The notes under the pieces were generated by a model. The model did no database searches, was not told the DNA's origin, and saw only the letters and a program-made list of their open reading frames with translations. Of a stretch of 9,623 bases of DNA, positions 1 through 6,207 are shown in pieces. Numbering within the stretch: position 1 is the stretch's first letter; every line of letters begins with the position of its first letter. The DNA comes from REEB509 sp044370335 (GTDB lineage Bacteria > Pseudomonadota > Alphaproteobacteria > Caulobacterales > Aquidulcibacteraceae), in NCBI GenBank assembly GCA_044370335.1, contig JBILVS010000102.1, forward strand, positions 1 through 9,623, read 5' to 3'. The translations under genes and the position numbers were made by a program.

Positions 1-2
1 TG

Positions 3-735
3 CGGTGGCGATGCGTCGATCTCAAGCGCGTCCTGGCTGAGCGATTCAACGTGGACATGTCCGAGCGCACGGTCGGCAAGCTTCTAAAGAAGCTCGGTTT
101 CCGCAAGCTGTCGGCGCGCCTGGCCCATCCGAAAGGCGATGTGCAAGCGCGCGAGACATTTAAAAAACTTCGCCGAACTGGTCGCCGCCGCGATCCCCGA
201 CCGGGCCAAAGACAAGCCGTTCGAAATCTGGTTCCAGGATGAAGCCCGTGTCGGCCAGCAAGGCGCGTTGACGCGCCTTTGGGCTGTGCGCGGCTCGCGT
301 CCGCGGGCGGCGCGCGACCGGCGCTTCGACTGGGCCTATATCTTCGGCGCGGTATGTCCGGCGCGCGCAGCGACAGCGGCGTTCGTGGCGCCGAAAGCCA
401 ATACTTGGGCGATGCAAAACCTCGATGCGATCTCGCGCAACGTAGCCGAGGGCGCACGCGCGGTCGTCGTGGTCGACGGCGCCGGCTGGCACGGCGCCTT
501 GGATCTCACTGTGCCGAGCAACATCTCGCTGCTGGCGCTGCCGCCCTATTCGCCCGAACTCAATTCCATCGAGAACGTCTGGCAGCACCTGCGCCAGAAC
601 TTCCTCTCCAACCGCGTGTTCGAAGACTATGATCCAATCGTCGATGCGTGCTGCAAAGCTTGGCTTGCATTCATAGCCGCGCCCGATGTCGTCCGCTCCG
701 TCGCCGGACGCTCATGGGCGAAGGTCAGTGTTTAG
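3..735 (+). CDS. IS630-family transposase, 5'-truncated by the window, with an internal frame change
   Basis: This is a DDE transposase that would cut and paste the surrounding IS630 element. The first part is read in the frame starting at position 3 and gives the end of the helix-turn-helix region (ERTVGKLLKKLGFRKLSAR, then HPKGD). The second part is in the +1 frame from about position 166 to the TAG at 733-735. The catalytic residues are all in the second frame: Asp in FQDEARVG (codon 238-240), Asp in VVVDGAGWH (475-477) and Glu in PPYSPELNSIENVW (571-573). The frames join at TTT followed by six A (159-167). Family members usually read FKKNFA here, so the sequence is two bases short or one base long. 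Loss of one A by slippage would restore a continuous protein; otherwise it is a disabling indel. The second frame has an ATG at 139, but family homology starts only after the join. The true start lies left of the window. Confidence 0.85.
159..168 (+). other. A6 slippage site or frameshift in the IS630 transposase
   Basis: The sequence TTTAAAAAAC sits exactly where the reading frame of the N-terminal DNA-binding region gives way to that of the catalytic domain. The catalytic frame is +1 (equivalently -2) relative to the first frame. The A6 run contains the heptamer AAAAAAC, but its phase is wrong for ordinary -1 ribosomal slippage into the catalytic frame. Slippage of RNA polymerase on the A-run, or a real deletion, fits better. 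Confidence 0.6.
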
Positions 736-746
736 AGCGTTTGGCA

Positions 747-865
747 TAAATGGACTTGAGGGCAGTGGCGACGGCCCTGCGATCCTTGAATGATACGAAG
801 TCCAGCGAGTTGCGCAGCAGGTGGACGATACAGGTCTGCACCGTGGCATCCGGGAACACGGCGGT
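747..865 (-). pseudogene. IS256-family transposase fragment
   Basis: About 40 codons on the - strand match the centre of mutator-type (IS256) transposases. The protein reads AVFPDATVQTCIVHLLRN and continues through SLDFVSFKDRRAVATALKSIY. The diagnostic pieces are the CIVHL.RNSL.FVS.KDR block and the following KAIY-like end. Upstream of AVFPD, the usual DGLKGFPEAI sequence is absent, so the 5' side is broken at about 865. The 3' side stops at SIY, where the IS630 end begins. Nothing functional can be made from it. The rest of the gene may lie on the far side of the IS630 element, outside the window. Confidence 0.75.
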
Positions 866-918
866 GCGCTGAGCTACGCGCCCGATCCGTTGCTCACGCA
901 TAAGGATCAATGGGTTGT

Positions 919-941
919 CCTCCGCCAAAAGGCGGCGGAGG
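919..941 (-). other. GC-rich hairpin in the dabA downstream spacer
   Basis: CCTCCGCC (919-926) pairs fully with GGCGGAGG (934-941) around a 7-base loop. It lies downstream of dabA in the direction of dab transcription. There is no T-run on either side, so it is not a standard rho-independent terminator. It could stabilise the 3' end of the transcript or simply be GC-rich sequence. Confidence 0.35.
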
Positions 942-1029
942 CCCCGGCCGTCTGACGACGCCTGCCCCAGGTTCAGTCCGATACCGAATTGCAGGGAACA
1001 GCGCCAGCGCTCGATGCGCCGTCCCCTGC

Positions 1030-1047
1030 ACCGGGCTGTCCCCCGGT
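1030..1047 (-). other. Short hairpin just after dabA
   Basis: ACCGGG (1030-1035) pairs with CCCGGT (1042-1047) around a 6-base loop, starting 8 bases after the dabA stop. There is no T-run after it in the dab direction. It could help end or protect the dabBA transcript, but a 6-bp GC stem is weak evidence in such GC-rich DNA. Confidence 0.3.
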
Positions 1048-1055
1048 TACGAGCC

Positions 1056-3479
1056 TCAGCCGGTCGCCAGCGCCGCTTCCCGCCGCGGCGCTCCCTCTGC
1101 CTCCATCGGCGTCCATTGCAGATCCCCCCCATAGCGCCAGGCAAGCCGGCCGTCGTCATCCATCGCAAACAGATGCAGCCACCGCTGGTCAAACAGCGCC
1201 CGCACCCCCGGATGCGCCTCCAGGATCGCCGTGATCGCCTCCCGCGGCGCTTCGATGCAAACGCTGAGGCGCAGCGGGTCATGCGCCGGCTTCTCGCCGT
1301 CGTGCACCGACTGCCAAGGCAGACCGACCCGAAGCGGCCCGCCATTGCCTTCCAGCACGCCGACCCCGCCGACCACGTTGTGGAGAAGCTTGTTGCCGCC
1401 GCCGAACGTTTCCGGCGCCACCACCGAGCCGTAATATTGCAGGCTGATCCAGCTCGCGACGACGACAGGCGCGGTCATGATCAGCTCGAGCACCTTGAAG
1501 TCTTCGTCCTCGCGCCAGGCATAAGTGTGGAGGAAGGCGCGCCCTGAAAGGCTCCGTCCCGCGGTTCGTGAGCGCGGCGCCGCGATAAAGGCCGCACACC
1601 CCGCCAACGCCCACTCCGGCCGCACTTCCGCCCAGTCGCGGCTGCGCTGATCGATCCCGTCTGCGCCCTTCGCCCGCGGCAGACGCTTGGCCCGCTCTCC
1701 CCGGCACAACCGCCCCGCCGCATCGAGCCACGCCCGCACCTTGCGCAAATCCTCCGTATGCTGAGAAACGTCTTGGTCGTCCGTATAAAGCGTGATCTCG
1801 TCGGTCGTCGTATCGTGAAGCGCGCCGATAAAGACCGTATCCGGAGGAATAATCACGCCCTTTGCAGCAAGGCCTTCGCGCACATCCTGCGCGTTCAGGA
1901 GCCCCGCCAGAAGCCGCGCGTTCACCTCCCCCGAGTAGCCGCCGCAGGCGCCGCAATGCAACGCGCTGGCGTGCGGATTATTGACGACGTTCGCCCCATG
2001 CCCCGCCAACAGGACAATCCGCGCGAAGCCCTTCGTCAAAGACATGGCTCCCAAGATCGTCGCTGCGGCGTTCAACCGTGCGCTGAGATCGAGCGGAGGA
2101 TGCAGCTGCGGCGCGGGCTCGACGGCGCCGTGGCGCTTTTTCAGCCCAAGCGAATCCCGCGCAAGCTTTCCCGCATAGAGCGGCCCGGCCGATTCCACGA
2201 AGGCGAACGAGGAGACCGCCGCAAGCTTGAACCGCCCCCAGGCCCGGGCCGCCCGCGCCGCAAATCGCGCCTCCTGGTCCTTCACCCCGTGCGCATGCCC
2301 CCCCGAGCAGGAATGCACCCCGGGATTGAGCAGCACCGGCAACCGCAGTTCGTCCACGTCCGAGCCATACCCCCGATGCGAGGCCCCGAGGCCGAAAAAG
2401 CCGGCGAAGCCAAGCGTTTCAATCTCCGGGCTCTGCAACTCCAGAGCCCGTCGAAACACCTCGGACCGCACATCGATGCAGAACGCCGCCTGCAGCGTGG
2501 GCCGCTCCAGCCCCTCTTCCGGCAGCCCCGGCGGCGACAGCAGCGCCGCAAGATCGCGCTGGTTGGCCCGTTCCGCCGCCTCCTGCAGAACAGCGTCGAC
2601 GGTGAGATCGGCGCTCACCTCAAGCGGCGCCGCGTGGCCGGCCTTGACCGCTTCCCAGCCCGTCCCGATTTGCACCGCATACTGATCAAACAGCGCGACC
2701 TCCCAGAACAGGCGAACAGCCAGAAGATCGGTCAGCCCCTGATCCTGGCCGCCGCGCAGTTCCGCCATCCACAGGCTGTAGCGCCCCACATGCGCCCAGC
2801 CGCCCAAGCTCATCAAAAGCTGGCGCCAGTAGGTTTCGAGCGCCTCCGCAGGCAGACCAAGACGGCCCACCGCGGAAGCCAAGAACCCCTCCGCGGCGTC
2901 CGGAGCATCATGGGCTTTGCGGGCAAAACCACCCACGCCCATGATCTCAGGCGTCAGGTCGTGCGTCGCCGCCTCCCGCCACGCCCGCCAAAGGCTCTGG
3001 CCCCGGGGCGCGGCCCACAGGGCCTGGCCTTGATCGAAATAGCCCCCGGCCCAGGCCCCGATCCGCTCCGCGATGATGCCGGGCCAATCGGTCCCGCTCG
3101 CGGCGGCGGCCAGATCAGCGATTGTCGGTAGAGCGCACGGCGCCGCCGCCTCTTCGACGACCTTGGCCCTTAGCGCCGCCGGGGTCAGCCGCCCCGCGCC
3201 CGGCGTCACAGCGATGGCGGCGGCAAGATCAGCCTCCGTGATCGCCCCCGCCTCGATCTTGGCTGCGTACCATCCCCGCGGCGGCGTGACCCGCACACCC
3301 CCCACCCGCGCCAAACGGGCGCCCACTTCCGCCAAAGTCTGGCCGGTTTGCCCAAGATACGGGTTGACCGCGACGCTGGAGGCCAACGGCCACACAGGGG
3401 GGATGGCGCGACAGGCCTTGTCCGCATGGTCGAGGAGGGACGGAAGCGGCAGATTGAGAAGGGCGACAGAGTTGGCCAT
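1056..3479 (-). CDS. dabA: DabA, zinc subunit of the DAB inorganic-carbon accumulation complex (DUF2309/UPF0753)
   Basis: The 807-residue protein belongs to the DUF2309 family. With DabB it forms an energy-coupled system thought to hydrate CO2 to bicarbonate at the cytoplasmic side of the membrane and hold it there for carboxylases. DabA carries a beta-carbonic-anhydrase-like zinc site of two Cys, one His and one Asp. The matching residues here are Cys334 and Asp336 (in AAFCIDVRSE), His494 (LAGHGANVVNNP) and Cys509 (ALHCGACGG). The 15-residue His-Cys spacing equals that of the characterised Halothiobacillus protein. The N-terminus (PPVWPLASSVAVNPYLG) and C-terminus (HDPLRLSV, LFDQRWLHLF, MDDDGRLAWRY) are also typical, and the length is full. 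The ATG at 3477-3479 has a modest GAAAGG ribosome site 9 bases upstream. It starts 53 bases after dabB on the same strand, so the two are probably co-transcribed. No frameshift or missing site residue is seen. Confidence 0.95.
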   Translation of the reverse strand: MANSVALLNLPLPSLLDHADKACRAIPPVWPLASSVAVNPYLGQTGQTLAEVGARLARVGGVRVTPPRGWYAAKIEAGAITEADLAAAIAVTPGAGRLTPAALRAKVVEEAAAPCALPTIADLAAAASGTDWPGIIAERIGAWAGGYFDQGQALWAAPRGQSLWRAWREAATHDLTPEIMGVGGFARKAHDAPDAAEGFLASAVGRLGLPAEALETYWRQLLMSLGGWAHVGRYSLWMAELRGGQDQGLTDLLAVRLFWEVALFDQYAVQIGTGWEAVKAGHAAPLEVSADLTVDAVLQEAAERANQRDLAALLSPPGLPEEGLERPTLQAAFCIDVRSEVFRRALELQSPEIETLGFAGFFGLGASHRGYGSDVDELRLPVLLNPGVHSCSGGHAHGVKDQEARFAARAARAWGRFKLAAVSSFAFVESAGPLYAGKLARDSLGLKKRHGAVEPAPQLHPPLDLSARLNAAATILGAMSLTKGFARIVLLAGHGANVVNNPHASALHCGACGGYSGEVNARLLAGLLNAQDVREGLAAKGVIIPPDTVFIGALHDTTTDEITLYTDDQDVSQHTEDLRKVRAWLDAAGRLCRGERAKRLPRAKGADGIDQRSRDWAEVRPEWALAGCAAFIAAPRSRTAGRSLSGRAFLHTYAWREDEDFKVLELIMTAPVVVASWISLQYYGSVVAPETFGGGNKLLHNVVGGVGVLEGNGGPLRVGLPWQSVHDGEKPAHDPLRLSVCIEAPREAITAILEAHPGVRALFDQRWLHLFAMDDDGRLAWRYGGDLQWTPMEAEGAPRREAALATG

Positions 3480-3532
3480 GGCTAAGACCTTTCAGCAAGC
3501 GATAGGCAGAATGAGAGGGCGAAGACGAAGCG

Positions 3533-5092
3533 TCAGGCGGAGCCGCGCCGCGCCCAGGCGTTGAGGAACCGGTCGGTCAGCGCGTTGACGTAGAGCCCGT
3601 TGGCGAGGTGCACCCGCAGGCCCGCCGCCGCCGGGTGATAGGCCCAGAGCGGGAAGGTCGCCTGCGCGATGGCCACAACACCGAAGCTGACGATCGCCAA
3701 CACTAGCAGCGCCCACTCAAGCGGGCCTGGCGCAGGCGTCGCGGGCAGCATGCCGGCAAACAGCGCTTCGCTGGCCGTCTGCAGGGCGAAATAGGCCCCC
3801 GAAGCGAGCAGCGCATAAAGCGCCATCGACCGGGTCAAGGCTTTGGGCGCGGCGTCCGCAAACCCTTGCGCAAAGAGATAGGCGATGCCGAAGATCAGGA
3901 TCGCGCCAAGGGCGACCGCCTGCGGCGATTTGCTGTCAAACCCGAAGAGCCAGCCCGTCGCGGCGGACATGCCGAGATAGATGCCGAGCGCGACCACAAA
4001 GGCCCGCGTCACAGCGCCGAGCTTCGGGATCGCCACAGGCCCCGGCCGCCTGATCGCCGCCACCCGATCAACCGCGCCGCCGGAGCTCAAAAACGCGTGC
4101 GCCTTGTAGAGCGAATGCGCCACGATGTGCAGAAGCGCGAGGGCAAACAGCCCAAGCCCGCACTGCAGCACCATGAAGCCCATCTGCCCCACCGTCGACC
4201 ACGCGAGCGAGGTCTTCACCGCCGGCTGCGTCAGCATGACAAGCCCGCCGAACAACGCCGTGAAACCGCCGATGATCACCAGCATCGCCATCACCGCCGG
4301 CGCGGTGAGCATGACGTCTGCAAAGCGGATCAACAAAAAGCCGCCGGCGTTGATGACGCCCGCATGCAACAGCGCCGAAACTGGCGTTGGCGTTTCCATC
4401 ACCTCGGTAAGCCAGCCGTGCGTCGGGAACTGAGCGCTCTTCAAAACCGCCGCGAGCGCCAGAAACCCCGCCGCCCAGGCGTCGCCGCTGTCCGCATCGG
4501 CGAGGATGGTCGCGATGTCGGTCGTGCCGTGTTGGCTCCACAAAAGCCAAAGCCCCAAAAGAAGCGAAGCGTCGCTCAACCGCGCAGTGAAAAACCTCTT
4601 GCGCGCCGCCCGCTGCGCGCCCGGCCGCTCAGGATAAAACAGCAAAAGCTGATGCAGGAAAAGACTCGTGGCGATCCAGGCCGCGGCGAGCACAACAAGA
4701 TCCCCTGCCGTCACCAGCAGCATCACCGAAGCCAGCGTCAACGCCATGAAGCCATGGAAGGCCCCCTGCCGCGCTTCCCCGTCGAGATAGGTCCGCGTAA
4801 ACCGCAGCACCACAGCGCCGATGAACCCAATCAGCGCCAGCAGCGTCGCGCTGACGAGGTCAATCCGAAACGCAATCGCCCCGCCAAGGCTCACGCTTGT
4901 GGCTCCATTCACGGCCGCCGCCGCAAGCCCCGTGGCCGCAAGCCCAAGCGCTGCGAGCCCCACCGCCGGCGCGGCGCCGGCGAGCGCGGGGCGCCGCCCG
5001 GGCTGGGTGAAACAGGCAAGGCCGTAAAGGCCGATCAGGGCCGGCGCCAAAAACGGCGCCCACGACAACAGCGCGGTCGGAAGCTCGGTCAC
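3533..5092 (-). CDS. dabB: DabB, membrane subunit of the DAB complex (NuoL/antiporter-like)
   Basis: The 519-residue, very hydrophobic protein belongs to the proton-conducting membrane transporter family shared with NuoL and Mrp antiporter subunits. In DAB systems it is thought to pass cations across the inner membrane to drive CO2 hydration by DabA. Visible family motifs are LKSAQFPTHGWLTEVMETP (Lys218), then LLHAGVINAGG (His243), then the Lys293 region AVKTSLAWSTVGQMGFM, then HIVAHSLYKAHAFLSSG (Lys330). It is shorter than NuoL (about 610) and lacks the long C-terminal lateral helix. The fifth-helix Glu of true antiporter subunits (WE.) is replaced, the local sequence being AAAWIATSLFLHQLL (140s region); I believe this is common in DabB-type members. 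The start is a GTG at 5090-5092, chosen because GGAGA lies 6 bases upstream (5099-5103) and no better start exists. It is the first gene of the dabBA unit and diverges from the lysR gene. Confidence 0.93.
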   Translation of the reverse strand: MTELPTALLSWAPFLAPALIGLYGLACFTQPGRRPALAGAAPAVGLAALGLAATGLAAAAVNGATSVSLGGAIAFRIDLVSATLLALIGFIGAVVLRFTRTYLDGEARQGAFHGFMALTLASVMLLVTAGDLVVLAAAWIATSLFLHQLLLFYPERPGAQRAARKRFFTARLSDASLLLGLWLLWSQHGTTDIATILADADSGDAWAAGFLALAAVLKSAQFPTHGWLTEVMETPTPVSALLHAGVINAGGFLLIRFADVMLTAPAVMAMLVIIGGFTALFGGLVMLTQPAVKTSLAWSTVGQMGFMVLQCGLGLFALALLHIVAHSLYKAHAFLSSGGAVDRVAAIRRPGPVAIPKLGAVTRAFVVALGIYLGMSAATGWLFGFDSKSPQAVALGAILIFGIAYLFAQGFADAAPKALTRSMALYALLASGAYFALQTASEALFAGMLPATPAPGPLEWALLVLAIVSFGVVAIAQATFPLWAYHPAAAGLRVHLANGLYVNALTDRFLNAWARRGSA

Positions 5093-5146
5093 GGATTATC
5101 TCCAAGGTCACGTCGACCCCGCCGTAGCCGCTGACGTTGCTTAGAT

Positions 5147-5152
5147 AAAATA
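5147..5152 (-). promoter_or_regulatory. Possible -10 element of the dabBA promoter
   Basis: On the - strand this reads TATTTT and lies about 55 bases before the dabB GTG. I see no good -35 hexamer at the right distance; the space upstream is occupied by the half-sites at 5163-5187. A weak -35 overlapped by a LysR-type site is what is expected of an activator-dependent promoter. This is an inference from the layout, not a firm call. Confidence 0.3.
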
Positions 5153-5154
5153 CA

Positions 5155-5182
5155 TTGATCGGATAGAACCGTTCTATAAAAT
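5155..5182 (+). promoter_or_regulatory. Probable sigma70-type promoter of the lysR gene
   Basis: TTGATC (5155-5160) and TAAAAT (5177-5182) are separated by 16 bases and match the housekeeping hexamers at four and five of six positions. Transcription would start near 5189, only about 10 bases before the lysR ATG. The promoter overlaps the half-sites at 5163-5187, which would allow the regulator to repress its own gene. Confidence 0.45.
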
Positions 5183-5187
5183 AGAAC
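5163..5187. promoter_or_regulatory. Three-half-site LysR-type operator in the lysR-dabB gap
   Basis: The 7-mer ATAGAAC occurs at 5163-5169, inverted as GTTCTAT at 5171-5177, and again direct at 5181-5187. Each adjacent pair forms a perfect inverted repeat, with 1-base and 3-base spacers. Both pairs contain the T-N11-A motif of LysR-type boxes (TAGAACCGTTCTA and TCTATAAAATAGA), sharing the middle half-site. The location between divergent lysR and dabB genes is the usual one for such operators. Binding has not been shown; the regulator is the natural candidate. Confidence 0.75.
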
Positions 5188-5198
5188 AGTTAAACCCC

Positions 5199-6074
5199 AT
5201 GCTGAATTACAACCACCTCCGCTATTTCTGGGTCGTCGCCCGCGAGGGCCGCCTGACCAAGGCCGCTGAACAGCTCAACCTGTCCCAGTCGGCCCTCTCC
5301 GCCCAGATTGCCAAACTCGAAGAGCGCCTTGGCCACAAGCTGTTTGAGCGTCGCGGCCGAGGGCTTATGCTGACCGAGGCCGGCCGCATCGCGCTGGATC
5401 ACGCCGACGCCATTTTCGCCACGGGCGATGAACTGATCGGACGGCTGAAACACACCGGCCAAAGCGCCCGCGCCCAGCTTCGCGTGGGCGCCCTCGCCAC
5501 GCTGTCGCGGAATTTTCAACTCGCCTTCCTCCGCCCGATTCTCGGCGACCCCAGCGTCGAGGTGGCGATCCGCTCGGGCGGGCTTGCGGAACTGATCACC
5601 GCCCTCGAAGAGCATCAGCTCGATGTCGTCCTGGTCAATCAAGCCCCGTCGCGCGCCGCGGCCACGCCTTGGACGGTGCACATCGTCGATGATCAGCATG
5701 TCAGCCTCATCGGCGCCCCAAACCTCGTCGGCGGCGAAACCGATCCCCGCACCCTTCTCGCCACCCGGCCCCTGATTGTGCCCAGCGCCGACAGCGGCGT
5801 CCGCACGAGCCTTGACGCAATGATCGAGCGGGAAGGTCTCGCCCCGGCCATCATCGCGCAGGTTGACGACATGGCCATGATGCGGCTGCTCGCCCGGGAA
5901 GGTCAGGGCCTCGCGGTCTTACCGCCGATCGTCGTCCGCGACGAGCTCATCAGCGGCCACCTGGTGGAGGCCTGCATCCTCCCCGGCATCCATGAGGTGT
6001 TCGCCGCCATCACGCCGAAAAGGCGGTTTCCCAATCCACTGATTGCTCGGCTTCTCGCCTGGTCCAATTCCTGA
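5199..6074 (+). CDS. LysR-family transcriptional regulator, NhaR-like, divergent from dabBA
   Basis: The 291-residue protein has an N-terminal winged helix-turn-helix (about residues 5-64, with LTKAAEQLNLSQSALSAQIA as the recognition unit) and a C-terminal periplasmic-binding-protein-like effector domain (about 95-290). The opening MLNYNHLRYFW and the pattern LGHKLFERRGRGLMLTEAGR are typical of the NhaR-like branch. NhaR in Escherichia coli controls a sodium/proton antiporter. Here the divergent, adjacent target is dabBA, whose membrane subunit is also antiporter-like, so control of carbon uptake is the likely job. The signal sensed cannot be told from sequence. The ATG at 5199 is fixed by the conserved N-terminus, yet no ribosome-binding site is visible before it (AGTTAAACCCC). 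With the predicted promoter the leader would be only about 10 bases. Stop at 6072-6074. The identity as a LysR protein is firm; the target is inferred. Confidence 0.92.
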   Translation: MLNYNHLRYFWVVAREGRLTKAAEQLNLSQSALSAQIAKLEERLGHKLFERRGRGLMLTEAGRIALDHADAIFATGDELIGRLKHTGQSARAQLRVGALATLSRNFQLAFLRPILGDPSVEVAIRSGGLAELITALEEHQLDVVLVNQAPSRAAATPWTVHIVDDQHVSLIGAPNLVGGETDPRTLLATRPLIVPSADSGVRTSLDAMIEREGLAPAIIAQVDDMAMMRLLAREGQGLAVLPPIVVRDELISGHLVEACILPGIHEVFAAITPKRRFPNPLIARLLAWSNS

Positions 6075-6110
6075 GAGTGAAGGCAAGAAACGTGATGTCC
6101 AGGATGGCTT

Positions 6111-6124
6111 TTTATGTCCATAAA
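6111..6124. promoter_or_regulatory. Perfect palindrome upstream of the cytochrome promoter
   Basis: TTTATG and CATAAA form a 6-bp inverted repeat with a 2-base spacer, in an otherwise GC-rich region. It is centred about 45 bases before the transcription start expected from the promoter below, a typical activator position. It does not fit the FNR (TTGAT-N4-ATCAA), CRP or PpsR (TGT-N12-ACA) consensus. A direct repeat ATGTCCA (6095-6101 and 6114-6120) overlaps it. Confidence 0.4.
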
Positions 6125-6128
6125 CCTA

Positions 6129-6156
6129 TCGACCCGCAGGGTTTTCGGCCTATAGT
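6129..6156 (+). promoter_or_regulatory. Possible promoter of the cytochrome c gene
   Basis: TCGACC (6129-6134) and TATAGT (6151-6156) are 16 bases apart and match the sigma70 hexamers at four and five of six positions. This predicts a start near 6163 and a leader of about 45 bases that includes the ribosome site AAGGGAG (6193-6199), 8 bases before the ATG. No terminator is obvious between lysR and this point, so some read-through from lysR is possible. Confidence 0.4.
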
Positions 6157-6207
6157 CCATCGTGCGCCCGCTGGGCGTGGGATTGAGGAATTAAGGGAGC
6201 ACAACCG

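Larger units (their letters stand above)
1..746 (+). mobile_element. IS630-family insertion sequence, 3' part
   Basis: The element enters from the left edge and contains the transposase described separately. Only 11 bases separate the transposase stop (735) from the probable right end. I place that end at 746 because the - strand coding of the neighbouring IS256-type transposase resumes at the TA at 747-748, and IS630 elements insert at TA and duplicate it. The last 16 bases (731-746) would then be the terminal inverted repeat. The partner repeat lies outside the window, so the exact end is inferred. Confidence 0.75.
866..1055. other. Gene-free spacer between dabA and the insertion sequences
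   Basis: I see no convincing gene here. Together with the IS256 fragment it makes a stretch of about 320 bases without an intact gene between the IS630 transposase and dabA. It holds two hairpins, listed separately. On the - strand, around 895-930, a short peptide LLAEDNPLILM resembles the start of a response-regulator receiver domain, but the match ends after about a dozen residues. Confidence 0.5.

Noticed and set aside
162..168. Standard -1 ribosomal slippery heptamer AAAAAAC in the transposase
   Set aside because: In phase it would move ribosomes from the catalytic frame to the first frame, the opposite of what is needed.
160..588. A - strand open frame of 142 codons opposite the IS630 transposase
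   Set aside because: It covers the conserved DDE region on the other strand and has no recognisable motif.
1030..1047. Rho-independent terminator for dabBA
   Set aside because: The hairpin is real on paper, but no T-run follows it on the - strand, so it is listed only as a hairpin.
725..1345. A single - strand gene of 206 codons
   Set aside because: Its first two thirds are an out-of-frame reading of dabA and the spacer. Only the last 40-odd codons match IS256, so I call just that fragment.
1758..3131. A long + strand open frame of 457 codons opposite dabA
   Set aside because: The protein is rich in Arg, Pro and Gln with no family resemblance, and lies wholly opposite a well-recognised gene; it is a typical shadow frame in GC-rich DNA.
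3866..5134. A + strand open frame of 422 codons opposite dabB
   Set aside because: Very basic, low-complexity composition, antisense to conserved dabB motifs; a shadow frame.
5093..5198. PpsR (TGT-N12-ACA) or FNR sites tying the dab operon to the phototrophy regulators
   Set aside because: Neither motif is present; the only clear symmetric sequence is the ATAGAAC array.
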